Assembly (NCBI RefSeq): GCF_003332825.1
Contig: NZ_QIRF01000001.1
Coordinates: 1-64,000, forward strand
DNA: 64,000 nt
Reading direction: 5' to 3'
From: Dyella sp. C9
GTDB lineage: Bacteria; Pseudomonadota; Gammaproteobacteria; Xanthomonadales; Rhodanobacteraceae
The notes under the pieces were generated by a model that was not told the DNA's origin, ran no database searches, and was given only the letters and a program-made list of their open reading frames with translations. Below are positions 24,957 to 35,150 of the stretch, in pieces; the first letter of the stretch is position 1; every line of letters starts with the position of its first letter. The position numbers were made by a program, and so were the translations under genes.

Positions 24957-25994
24957 ATGGTCCCCAAGACGATGAAAGCCGCCGTCGCCCACCGTTTCGG
25001 CGAACCGTTGCGCATCGAGGAAATCCCCGTACCGGTGCCCGGCCGCGGCGAAGTGCTGGTGAAGATCGTCTGCAGCGGCGTATGCCACACCGACGTGCAT
25101 GCGGTGGATGGCGACTGGCCGGTGAAGCCCGAGCCACCTTTCGTGCCGGGCCACGAAGGCGTGGGCGTGGTGGCGGCGCTGGGCGAGGGCGTGGAGAACC
25201 TCAAGGTTGGCGATCCGGTCGGTATCGCGTGGCTGCATGACGCCTGCGGGCATTGCGAGTACTGCATCACCGGCTGGGAGACCCTGTGCGAAACCCAGCA
25301 CAACAGCGGTTACAGCGTCGACGGCAGTTTCGCCGAATATGCGATCGGCAATGCGGCCTATGTGGCGCGCCTGCCCGACAACGTGGATTTCGCCATGATG
25401 GCGCCGATCCTTTGCGCCGGCGTCACCACCTACAAGGGCATCCGTGAAACGGATACGCGCCCGGGCGAGTGGATCGCCATCTCCGGCATCGGTGGACTTG
25501 GCCATCTCGCCATCCAGTACGCCACCGCGATGGGCCTGCAGGTGGTGGCGGTGGACGTGGCCGACGAAAAGCTCGCGCTGGCACGCAAGCTGGGTGCCTC
25601 CGCCACGGTGGACGCACGCAGCCCGCATGCCGTCCAGGACGTGCTCGACGCCACCCATGGTGGCGCCCATGGCGTGCTGGTCACGGCGGTTTCGCCGCCG
25701 GCGTTTTCGCAGGCGCTCCATTTCACCCGTCGTCGCGGCACCATGAGCCTGGTCGGCCTGCCGCCCGGTGATTTCGCCACGCCGATCTTCGACGTGGTGC
25801 TCAAGCGCCTCACCATCCGCGGCTCCATCGTCGGCACACGCAGCGACCTGGCCGAAGCCGTCGACTTCGCCGCGCGCGGCAAGGTCGCGGCCACCATCGA
25901 GCGGCGCAAGCTGGAAGACGTGAACGATGTGCTGCAGGGCCTGCGCGAAGGCCACATCCAGGGCCGCGTGGTGCTGGACATCGGGCAGCCCTGA
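24957..25994 (+). CDS. adhP: Zinc-dependent alcohol dehydrogenase (AdhP type)
   Basis: 345 residues. The catalytic zinc ligands are C43, H66 (PGHEGVG) and C153; the structural zinc ligands are C97, C100, C103 and C111. The Rossmann motif is GIGGLGHLAIQYA. Length and motifs match NAD-dependent AdhP/AdhA, which oxidises or makes ethanol and other short primary alcohols in the cytosol. AAGGAG lies 7 bases before the ATG. The two hairpins and 150-base leader suggest its own control. Confidence 0.9.
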   Translation: MVPKTMKAAVAHRFGEPLRIEEIPVPVPGRGEVLVKIVCSGVCHTDVHAVDGDWPVKPEPPFVPGHEGVGVVAALGEGVENLKVGDPVGIAWLHDACGHCEYCITGWETLCETQHNSGYSVDGSFAEYAIGNAAYVARLPDNVDFAMMAPILCAGVTTYKGIRETDTRPGEWIAISGIGGLGHLAIQYATAMGLQVVAVDVADEKLALARKLGASATVDARSPHAVQDVLDATHGGAHGVLVTAVSPPAFSQALHFTRRRGTMSLVGLPPGDFATPIFDVVLKRLTIRGSIVGTRSDLAEAVDFAARGKVAATIERRKLEDVNDVLQGLREGHIQGRVVLDIGQP

Positions 25995-26023
25995 GCGAGC
26001 GCTTCCGGTACGGCTGGGTGGGT

Positions 26024-26734
26024 TCAGCCCTCGGGCATTTCCACCCAGCCCTCGCTGGTGCGAATCTGCAGCGGGCGGAAGCGCTTCTTGTAGTCCATCT
26101 TCGGGTGGCCGGCGATCCAGAAGCCCAGGTAGACCCAGGGCAGGCCACGGCGCTGGGCCAGGGCCACTTGTTGCAGGATCGCGTACGTACCCAGGCTACG
26201 TTCCGTCTCGTCGGGGTCGTAGAATGTATAGACCGCCGACAGGCCTTGCAGGCATACGTCGGTCACCGCCACGCCCAGCAGGCGCGAGCCCTCGCGGAAC
26301 TCGAGGAACAGCGTGGGGCTCCAGGGGGCGGTGAGAAAGCGCCGGAAATCGCTGGCGTCAGCTTCGTCCATGCCCCCGCCCGGGTGCCGTTGGCGCAGGT
26401 AACGCTCGTACAGCGCGTGTCGTTCGGCGTTGTAGCCAGCCATCGACTCGACCACCTGCAGGTCGCCATTGCGCTTGAGGCAGCGGCGCTGGCTGCGGTC
26501 GGGCGTGAAATGGGCGACATCGATGCGGCAGGGTGTGCAGGCCCGGCAGTTGCTGCAGTACGGGTAGTACAGGTGGCCGCCGGCGCGCCGGAAACCGCGT
26601 TCCAGTGCCGGGCCGTAGAGCTGGTCCAGCTGCGGGGCAGCCGGGTCGATCACCAGGTTCTGTGCCGTGCGCTCGGCAAAATAGCCGCAGGTGTGCGGCA
26701 GGGTTTGGAAGAGGCGGACACGGTCGGAGCGCAT
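26024..26734 (-). CDS. bpt: Leucyl/arginyl-tRNA--protein transferase Bpt
   Basis: 236 residues, as usual for bacterial Bpt/Ate. N-terminal cysteines C16 and the cluster C60, C63, C66, C69 (YPYCSNCRACTPCR) mark the metal-binding domain, and the C-terminal acyltransferase fold contains YLGFWIAGHPKMDYKKRFRPLQ. It adds leucine from Leu-tRNA to proteins with N-terminal Asp or Glu, creating an N-degron for ClpS-ClpAP. The start gives the canonical N terminus before TCGYF. No clpS or clpA is nearby. Confidence 0.93.
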   Translation of the reverse strand: MRSDRVRLFQTLPHTCGYFAERTAQNLVIDPAAPQLDQLYGPALERGFRRAGGHLYYPYCSNCRACTPCRIDVAHFTPDRSQRRCLKRNGDLQVVESMAGYNAERHALYERYLRQRHPGGGMDEADASDFRRFLTAPWSPTLFLEFREGSRLLGVAVTDVCLQGLSAVYTFYDPDETERSLGTYAILQQVALAQRRGLPWVYLGFWIAGHPKMDYKKRFRPLQIRTSEGWVEMPEG

Positions 26735-26834
26735 GGTCCGATTCTATGTCCGGTTCGGGCCGGCGTGTGAGTAGGAAAACACCGACAAATGCAGTCGGAT
26801 CAGCCAGTAAGCCAACGCCGGATATTCAGCCGGC

Positions 26835-27227
26835 TCAGATGACGCCCATGTAACGCAGCATCAGCACCACGAAGGCGCCTGCCACCGCCAGCATCACGAT
26901 GCGCCGGACCCGCGTGGCCGTGCCCTGGCGCCGCGATTCCGCGGTGGGGTTGCGGGCCAGCGCCAGCTCCTCGCCGTGGCGGATCACCGGCTCGATGCCC
27001 AGTTCCTTCAGCAGGGCGCGGGCGCGGGTGTAGTCGTCGGCCTTGCTCACCCACACCTGGGCCCATTCCTCGCGGTTTTCGTTGCGCTGCGAGTAGCTGA
27101 AGCGCTGATAGCTGGGTCGGCGGTAGTTGGAGCGGTTCTCGATGGTGTACTCGATGCCATGCTCGGCCAACAGCGAAGCGACGCGGTCGATGTTTTCCTG
27201 GCGGGGCGAGGTGTACAGCTGGCGCAT
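26835..27227 (-). CDS. DUF2007-like membrane-tail protein
   Basis: 130 residues. The N-terminal ~80 residues (MRQLYTSPRQENIDRVASLL; AQVWVSKADDYTRARALLKELGIEP) look like the DUF2007 putative signal-transducing fold, a ferredoxin-like alpha/beta domain. The C-terminal part has one membrane helix (about 108-125) after a basic stretch, so it is tail-anchored. Similar proteins in Xanthomonas carry the uninformative name pathogenicity-like protein. Function unknown. ATG at 27227 is used because the longer frame to 27611 reads into tesB on the same strand. Confidence 0.65.
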   Translation of the reverse strand: MRQLYTSPRQENIDRVASLLAEHGIEYTIENRSNYRRPSYQRFSYSQRNENREEWAQVWVSKADDYTRARALLKELGIEPVIRHGEELALARNPTAESRRQGTATRVRRIVMLAVAGAFVVLMLRYMGVI

Positions 27228-27448
27228 GGAGTAAGCCTGTGGTTGTTGCCCGGGGCTGCGGGAAACCGGTTTCCTGCTCGTCATCCCGGCGGCTGCCGGG
27301 AGCCCGTGGCCTTGCTGCGCGGCGGCCGGATAGCCAGCGGAGCTCCCGCTGGCGCGGCCATGACAAGCCATTCGAGGTTTTCGCGAACGGCGGGGCGGTG
27401 CAAGCCGCGCCCGATGCATGGGTGATTTTACTACGCCTGCGCCATCGC

Positions 27449-28312
27449 TCAGTTGCGCAGGCGGATCAGGCCTTCCTGGGCGGTGGAGGCCACCAGCCGG
27501 CCATCGCGCGTGAAGATCTGGCCACGGGCCAGCCCGCGCGCGCCCTGGGCGGTCGGGCTGTCGAACGAGTACAGCAGCCACTCGTCCACCCGGAACGGAC
27601 GGTGGAACCACAGCGCATGGTCCAGGCTCGCCATCTGCACGTTGTGCGTGTAGTACGAGATGCCGTGGGGCAGGGTGGCGGTGCCGATCAGGTTGAAATC
27701 CGAGGCATAGGCCAGCAGCGAGCGGTGCAGTGCCGGCGAATCACCCACCGGCGCGGTGAGGCGGAACCAGATGTGCTGGTACGGCGGGCGCTTGACCGGG
27801 GGCAGCTTGGCCTGCGGCCACACGTGGCGGATCTCGAACGGCGCGTCCACGCCCAGCCAGCGCTGCAGCTTCTCCGGCAGCTTGGCCAGCTGTTCCGGCG
27901 GCAGCGGCTGCATCGGCGAGATGTCCTCGGGCATCGGCACCTCGGGCATCGAGGACTGATGCTCGAAGCCGGGCTCAGGCACCTGGAACGAGATCGAGCC
28001 GTTCAGGATCGGCTGGCCGTGCTGGATCGCCACCACCCGGCGCGAGGAGAACGTGCCGCCGTCGCGGGTGCGCTCCACGCTGTAGACGATGGGCGCGTTG
28101 ATGTCGCCGGCGCGCAGGAAGTAGGCATGCAGCGAATGGGCCTCGCGGCCGGCATCCACCGTGCGCTGCGCGGCCGACAGGGCCTGGCCCAGCACCTGGC
28201 CGCCGAATACGAAATGGGTGCCGATGTCCCGGCTCTGGCCGCGGAAAAGGTTGTCCTCCAGCCGCTCCAGTTCAAGCAGGTCGACCAGTTCTCGGACGTG
28301 GGTTTCCGTCAT
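27449..28312 (-). CDS. tesB: Acyl-CoA thioesterase II
   Basis: 287 residues, matching E. coli TesB (286). Double hot-dog protein: the N-terminal half has FVFGGQVLGQALSAA and HSLHAYFLRAGD, the C-terminal half YASDFNLI with the catalytic Asp, ASLDHALWFHRPF, and the C-terminal STAQEGLIR with the catalytic Gln. It hydrolyses acyl-CoA to free acid and CoA in the cytosol. A perfect TATAAT on the minus strand lies 30 bases before the ATG. The 221 bases after it contain no supported gene. Confidence 0.93.
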   Translation of the reverse strand: MTETHVRELVDLLELERLEDNLFRGQSRDIGTHFVFGGQVLGQALSAAQRTVDAGREAHSLHAYFLRAGDINAPIVYSVERTRDGGTFSSRRVVAIQHGQPILNGSISFQVPEPGFEHQSSMPEVPMPEDISPMQPLPPEQLAKLPEKLQRWLGVDAPFEIRHVWPQAKLPPVKRPPYQHIWFRLTAPVGDSPALHRSLLAYASDFNLIGTATLPHGISYYTHNVQMASLDHALWFHRPFRVDEWLLYSFDSPTAQGARGLARGQIFTRDGRLVASTAQEGLIRLRN

Positions 28313-28341
28313 GGCAGGGCTCAGGGGAAAGATGGCCGGCG

Positions 28342-28347
28342 ATTATA
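28342..28347 (-). promoter_or_regulatory. -10 element of tesB
   Basis: TATAAT on the minus strand, 29 bases upstream of the tesB start. Confidence 0.5.
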
Positions 28348-28366
28348 GCCGGGCCGCCCGGCCGCT

Positions 28367-28933
28367 TCAGTGGCCGGCGCCGGCGCGGGTCAGCCCACTG
28401 GCCGCCAGCACCTCGGCCCAGGGGAACAGCGGGCCGGGGTCGAGCTTGCGTGGCACCTCCACGCCGGGATCGTCGCTGGCTGGCAGCCGGGCCGTGTCCA
28501 GGTCCTCGTGGCCTGCGATCAGCTGCAGGTTGGGGTGGATCCGGCGAAGTTCGGCCAGCAGGGCGGTCAGGGCGGCGAGTTGGGCCGGCGTATAGGGTTC
28601 GGTCATGGTCTGGTGGCGGGAATCCCACCAGTGTGGGTAGCGGCCCAGGTTCACCAGCTCGATGCCGATGGAGTTGGGGTTGTGGCCGCGCACGTGGTTG
28701 GCCACCCGGTTGGTCGGCACGTACCGGTAAATGGCCCCGTCCCGGTCGATGTAGTAGTGGCCGCTGGCGCCGGTGCCGCGATCCTCGTACAGCACCCGCT
28801 CGCCGTATTCGCGGGCGGTGGCGAGGTCCGGCAGCTCGGTGCAGTGGATCACCGCCATCTCCACCGCGCCGGCGGGACGCTCGGGGAGACGGGAAACGTA
28901 GGGCAGGGGCTGGTCGACGACGGTCACGGTCAT
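28367..28933 (-). CDS. N-acetylmuramoyl-L-alanine amidase, AmpD type
   Basis: 188 residues, Amidase_2/PGRP fold without a visible signal peptide. Zinc ligands match AmpD: H30 (VIHCTE), H142 (GHEDLD) and D165 (KLDPGP), with acidic residue E92 (IGIELVNLG) in the active-site region. Lacking an export signal, it may act in the cytosol on recycled muropeptides as AmpD does. An AmpD homologue is usually linked to ampE, which is absent here, so the precise role is uncertain. ATG at 28933 is chosen since earlier in-frame starts run into the divergent gene. Confidence 0.86.
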   Translation of the reverse strand: MTVTVVDQPLPYVSRLPERPAGAVEMAVIHCTELPDLATAREYGERVLYEDRGTGASGHYYIDRDGAIYRYVPTNRVANHVRGHNPNSIGIELVNLGRYPHWWDSRHQTMTEPYTPAQLAALTALLAELRRIHPNLQLIAGHEDLDTARLPASDDPGVEVPRKLDPGPLFPWAEVLAASGLTRAGAGH

Positions 28934-29017
28934 CGGGCGAGTCTCGCACGCTCGACCATGCCGCGAAACGCCGCCTGTTACCATGCGCGGCCTGATGGAC
29001 GCAGTTTGGAGACCGCG

Positions 29018-29541
29018 ATGGGCGGCCAGATCATTCTTTCGCATGGCTCGGACTCCGGTCCGGACGCCACCAAGGTCAGCGTGCTGGCCGCCTTCGCCGA
29101 GTCGCTGGGCTGGACGACCCAGCGTCCGGACTACCGCAGCGATGACCTCCCGGGCTACGCCGGTGCGGTCGACCCGCGCGTCAACCGCCTGCTGGCGGCG
29201 ATCGACGCCCTGGATACGCCTCCGGTGCTGGTCGGATCCAGCATGGGCGCGTTCGTGTCCGGCCTGGCCTCGCTGCAGCGGCCGGTCGCCGGCCTGTTCC
29301 TGCTCGCTACGCCCAGCGAAATTCCCGGCTATCGGCAGGCCTTCGACCTCAGTCCCGGGGTGCCCACCCTGCTGTACCACGGCTGGCAGGACGACGTGTG
29401 CCCGCCCGAGGGCATCATTGCCTTTGCCTCGCGCCGTCGCCTGCCGCTGCTGATGGTCGATGACGATCACCGCCTGGGCGACAGCGTGGAGCGCATCGTC
29501 GAGCAGTTCGGCCTGTTCCTGACGCAACTGGCGCCGTCCGC

Positions 29542-29545
<4 letters not shown>
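29018..29545 (+). CDS. Small alpha/beta hydrolase
   Basis: 175 residues. The nucleophile elbow GSSMGA gives Ser75; candidates for the rest of the triad are Asp125/126 (HGWQDDVCPP) and His151 (DDDHRLG). The N terminus ILSHGSDSGPDATKV replaces the usual HG-loop. Short esterase of the YqiA/RbbP-like size class; substrate unknown. GGAG lies 6-8 bases before the ATG at 29018. Its stop overlaps the rlmKL start by 4 bases, so the genes are coupled. Confidence 0.75.
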
Positions 29546-31737
<2,192 letters not shown>

Positions 31738-31860
31738 TTGTTTTACCGTTTTTTACTCAGTGCGGATTCAGCGCAAAAGTCAGAGCATTGATCCAGGCAA
31801 AGAGCGATGGGGGTGACGCGAATCCCCCACCGGAATCAAGCCTCCCTTGGGAGACAACTC

Positions 31861-32202
31861 ATGAACAAGTCCAAGCTTTCCACCGTCAAGCGCGTTGCAC
31901 TGGCCACTGCCATGCTGATCGGCTGTGCCACCGTTGCACCAGCCTTCGCCGGTAGCCATGTGAGCTTGAACATCGGCGTCGGCCTGCCGGTCGTGGGCGC
32001 GGGTTACTACGCGCCGGCCCCGGTGGTGTACGCGCCGGCCCCGGTCGTCTACGCGCCGGCCCCGGTGGTCTATGCTCCGGCTCCCGCGCCGGTCGTCTAC
32101 GGCCCGGCCGTGGGTGCCACGGTCGTGGTCGGCGGCCACCCGGGCTACTACCACCGCGGCGGCTACTACTATCGCGGCGGCTACCGTTACTACGGTCACT
32201 GA
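31861..32202 (+). CDS. Secreted YAPAPVV-repeat, Tyr/Gly-rich protein
   Basis: 113 residues. Signal peptide about 1-30 (ending AFA-GS), then a mature protein built of repeats: YAPAPVV three times plus one variant, then a Gly/Tyr/His/Arg-rich tail (YYHRGGYYYRGGYRYYGH). The DNA encodes the repeats as three near-identical 21-bp units. GGGAG lies before the ATG. Similar small repeat-rich secreted proteins occur in proteobacteria without known function; a surface or wall-associated role is a guess. A strong terminator follows. Confidence 0.7.
   Translation: MNKSKLSTVKRVALATAMLIGCATVAPAFAGSHVSLNIGVGLPVVGAGYYAPAPVVYAPAPVVYAPAPVVYAPAPAPVVYGPAVGATVVVGGHPGYYHRGGYYYRGGYRYYGH
32008..32097 (+). repeat. 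21-bp tandem repeats in the YAPAPVV gene
   Basis: Three units, TACGCGCCGGCCCCGGTGGTG and close variants (32008-32028, 32029-32049, 32050-32070), differ by one or two bases each; a fourth degenerate 27-bp unit runs to 32097. Copy number could vary by slippage. Confidence 0.85.
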
Positions 32203-32223
32203 TCGCGACTGATGTACGCGCAA

Positions 32224-32257
32224 CAAGGGCCCGGCCAATGCCGGGCCCTTGTCGTTT
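32224..32257. terminator. Bidirectional terminator hairpin
   Basis: A perfect 12-bp stem (CAAGGGCCCGGC and its complement) with loop CAAT, followed by TCGTTTC. It lies between the convergent YAPAPVV-repeat gene and the DUF6491-like gene and can stop transcription from the left strongly. Confidence 0.8.
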
Positions 32258-32266
32258 CAGGGACGA

Positions 32267-32683
32267 TCACGGATTGCCGCTTTGGATCGCCTTGGCGCTG
32301 AGCTGCTGATACTGGGCCTTGTCGATCTTGGCGATCGATTGCACCGCGCACGGGGGTTGGCTGCGCGATGACAGCGTCTCTCCCGCCTCGCCGCACAAAG
32401 CCCCCATTCCGACCGCAAGGTTCGAGCGATTCGGGTTGAAGCGCAGGCTCTGGCCGATGCCCAGCCGCGGGCAGGTGGCCTGCAACTTGACCAGGTAATG
32501 GTCGGGCCCGGTGCGGGCGACCACGGTCTGGCTGTCGACCACATACCACTCGTTGATGCGGTCAGGCCGCAGGCACTCGCTTACGGGGCGCAGCGGGGTA
32601 TAGGCGGGAGGGGGCTGGTCGGCGGCGAGGGCGCCGGTGGCGGCAAGGGATGCTGCCAGCAGAAAGAAGGCATGCGCTTTCAT
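32267..32683 (-). CDS. Secreted DUF6491-like protein
   Basis: 138 residues with a clear signal peptide (MKAHAFFLLAASLAATGALA, cleaved near 20). The mature part has CLRPDRINEWYVVDSQTVVARTG, LVKLQATCPRLG and CGEAGETLS, giving four cysteines that may pair in the periplasm. The pattern resembles DUF6491, common in Xanthomonadales; function unknown. Own promoter expected in the 202-base gap before egtB (divergent). Confidence 0.7.
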   Translation of the reverse strand: MKAHAFFLLAASLAATGALAADQPPPAYTPLRPVSECLRPDRINEWYVVDSQTVVARTGPDHYLVKLQATCPRLGIGQSLRFNPNRSNLAVGMGALCGEAGETLSSRSQPPCAVQSIAKIDKAQYQQLSAKAIQSGNP

Positions 32684-32885
32684 AGGTCACCTCACGGGTG
32701 GAAGGGACACCGGCCTGGACGCACGACCATGGTGGTCGCATACGGCGCTGTCAAGCATCCGCCATCAGCGCATCACGATATGTGAACGGCCGGTCCGGCA
32801 TGGTGCGCGGCATGTGCTTGCCCGACACCACCCGCATGCAAAGGACACTCGTCGGCCAAGGTCGGCATGCCCGCCGGAGGCGGCT

Positions 32886-34139
32886 ATGAGCCTGGCGCAA
32901 TCGGCCCTCCAGGCCGAGGCGCTGGCACTGCGATTCCGGCACATCCGGTCACGCAGCGTGGCGCTCTGCGCGCCGCTCAGCCCCGAGGACATGATGGTGC
33001 AGTCGATGCCGGACGCCAGTCCAGCCAAATGGCATCTTGCGCACACCACCTGGTTCTTCGAGCAGTTCGTACTGGAGCGCGACGGCAAGTACCGTTCGCC
33101 GCATCCAGAGTGGCATTACCTGTTCAACTCCTACTACCAATCGGTGGGGCCGATGCATGCCCGCCCGCAGCGCGGGCTGCTGTCGCGACCGGGCACGGCG
33201 CAGATCCGCGACTACCGCGAGCGGGTCGACGATGCGGTGGCCGAGTTGCTGTTGCGGGGCGCCGATGCGGCCACGCTGGCGGTGGTCGAGCTCGGGCTCG
33301 AGCACGAACAACAGCATCAAGAGCTGCTGCTCACCGACATCAAGCACGCGTTCTCCACCAACCCGCTGTTGCCCGCGTACACCGCGCGACTGGCAGTACC
33401 GTCGAGCAGCACCGCCGCGGCGCTGGAGTTCATCGTTGGGGCCGAAGGTCTCGGCACCATCGGACACGACGGCCCCGGTTTCGGTTTCGACAACGAGTCG
33501 CCCCGCCATCGCGTGCTGCTGCCGCCGCATGCGCTGGCCAATCGCCTGATTACCAATGCCGAGTTCGCCGCCTTCGTGCACGATGGCGGCTATCGTGAGT
33601 CGTCGCTGTGGTTGTCCGATGGCTGGGACGTCGTGTCCCGCGAACAATGGCAGCGGCCGTTGTATTGGCAGCCGGACCTGGCCAGCGAATTCACGCTGGC
33701 CGGCGTGCAGCCGATCGATCCGCATGCACCGGTAAGCCATGTCAGTTACTACGAGGCGGACGCCTTTGCGCGCTGGGCCGGCGCACGGCTGCCCACCGAG
33801 GCCGAGTGGGAGAGCGCGGCAGCATCGATGCCGGTGCAGGGCAACCTGCTGGATGAGCAGGCCTATCACCCTCGGGCGGCCGCTCCGGAGCTGGGGCTGC
33901 TGCAGATGTTCGGCGACGTCTGGGAATGGACCGCCTCGCCGTACGTCAGCTATCCCGGGTTCCGTCCGCTCGCAGGGGCGTTGGGCGAATACAACGGCAA
34001 ATTCATGTGCGGGCAGTGGGTGTTGCGCGGCGGCGCCTGCGTGACGCCGCGAGACCACATCCGCGCAAGCTACCGGAATTTCTTCCCACCCCATGCGCGC
34101 TGGCAGTTCATGGGGATACGCCTGGGGCAGGACCGATGA
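32886..34139 (+). CDS. egtB: Ergothioneine sulfoxide synthase EgtB
   Basis: 417 residues. N-terminal DinB-like domain with the iron-ligand histidines, in family position H53 (HLAHTTWFF) and the pair H140/H144 (EHEQQHQE); C-terminal FGE-sulfatase-like domain (FVHDGGYRESSLWLSDGW; RLPTEAEWE; FGDVWEWT; GGACVTPRDHIRASYRNFF). It joins a sulfur donor (gamma-Glu-Cys or Cys) to hercynine using O2. GGAGG lies 5 bases before the ATG. Its end overlaps egtD by 4 bases. No egtA, egtC or egtE is in the window, so the donor and the lyase step come from elsewhere. Confidence 0.92.
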   Translation: MSLAQSALQAEALALRFRHIRSRSVALCAPLSPEDMMVQSMPDASPAKWHLAHTTWFFEQFVLERDGKYRSPHPEWHYLFNSYYQSVGPMHARPQRGLLSRPGTAQIRDYRERVDDAVAELLLRGADAATLAVVELGLEHEQQHQELLLTDIKHAFSTNPLLPAYTARLAVPSSSTAAALEFIVGAEGLGTIGHDGPGFGFDNESPRHRVLLPPHALANRLITNAEFAAFVHDGGYRESSLWLSDGWDVVSREQWQRPLYWQPDLASEFTLAGVQPIDPHAPVSHVSYYEADAFARWAGARLPTEAEWESAAASMPVQGNLLDEQAYHPRAAAPELGLLQMFGDVWEWTASPYVSYPGFRPLAGALGEYNGKFMCGQWVLRGGACVTPRDHIRASYRNFFPPHARWQFMGIRLGQDR

Positions 34140-35131
34140 ACGTGCAAGCCTTCGACCTCCGAGACGACGACCGTCGCCCGCCCGTCGACGACCTGGTGGG
34201 GATCGTGCAGCGCGGCCTGCGTGCCCGTCCCAAGCGGCTGCCTTCGTGGCTGTTCTACGACGAGCGTGGCTCGCAGCTGTTCGAAGCCATCTGCGAGCAG
34301 CCGGAGTACTACCTGACCCGTTGCGAGATCGCGTTGATGGCGGCCCACGCTGGCGAGATGGCCGAGGTGCTGGGCGAAGACGTGCGGCTGGTGGAGTACG
34401 GCAGCGGCAGCGCGCTCAAGACGCAGATGCTGCTGGCCCACATGCATGCACCGGTTTCCTACGTGCCGGTGGAGATTTCGACCGAGCCCTTGCGCCTGTG
34501 CGTGCAGGACCTGGCCGTGCGTTTCCCGCAGCTGCCGGTGCAGGCGTTGCACAGCGATTTCACCCGCGCCTTGCGACTCCCCATCCCGCCACGCGCGCCG
34601 CGGCGCACAGTGCTCTATTTCCCCGGATCGACCATCGGCAATTTCGACGCGCGTGACGCCACCAGCCTGCTGCGCAAGATGCGCGGCGAGATGGGCGACA
34701 ACGGAGGCATCCTGATCGGCGCCGACCTGAAGAAGGACACGGCGACCATCGAGGCGGCGTACAACGACAAGGCGGGGGTCACCGCCGAGTTCACGCTCAA
34801 CATGCTGGTGCGCCTGAATCGCGAGATCGGCAGCGATTTCGACCTCGGCGCATTCCGCCATCGCTCGCACTACAACGCGATGGCCGGGCGCATCGAGACC
34901 TTCCTGGTCAGTGCCCGCGACCAGCGCGTGCGCGTGGGCCGCCAGTCAGTGCCTTTCGCACACGACGAGGCGATGCAGGTGGAATACAGCTGCAAGTATT
35001 CGCCCGCGGACTTCGCCGCGCTGGCCGGCAAGGCAGGGCTGGAGGTGATCCGTGCCTGGACCGATCCGCAGGGCATGTTTGCCGTCTATTACCTGATGCG
35101 TGCGGGCACCCGCGCGCGCCTCGCACAGTGA
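34136..35131 (+). CDS. egtD: L-histidine N-alpha-methyltransferase EgtD
   Basis: 331 residues. SAM motif YGSGSALKT at 88-96; substrate-site motif YDERGSQLFEAICEQPEYYLTRCE near 41-64 as in EgtD. It trimethylates histidine to hercynine, the substrate of EgtB. Start ATG overlaps the egtB stop (ATGA), so the pair is coupled and functions in ergothioneine synthesis in the cytosol. Convergent with the antiporter gene 20 bases downstream. Confidence 0.93.
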   Translation: MNVQAFDLRDDDRRPPVDDLVGIVQRGLRARPKRLPSWLFYDERGSQLFEAICEQPEYYLTRCEIALMAAHAGEMAEVLGEDVRLVEYGSGSALKTQMLLAHMHAPVSYVPVEISTEPLRLCVQDLAVRFPQLPVQALHSDFTRALRLPIPPRAPRRTVLYFPGSTIGNFDARDATSLLRKMRGEMGDNGGILIGADLKKDTATIEAAYNDKAGVTAEFTLNMLVRLNREIGSDFDLGAFRHRSHYNAMAGRIETFLVSARDQRVRVGRQSVPFAHDEAMQVEYSCKYSPADFAALAGKAGLEVIRAWTDPQGMFAVYYLMRAGTRARLAQ

Positions 35132-35150
35132 GACGGCGGACTGCACCGCC

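Noticed and set aside
31741..31860. Hairpin GGGGG-TGACGCGAAT-CCCCC before the YAPAPVV gene as a terminator of rlmKL.
   Set aside because: The stem is only five G-C pairs and is not followed by a T-run; left as background.
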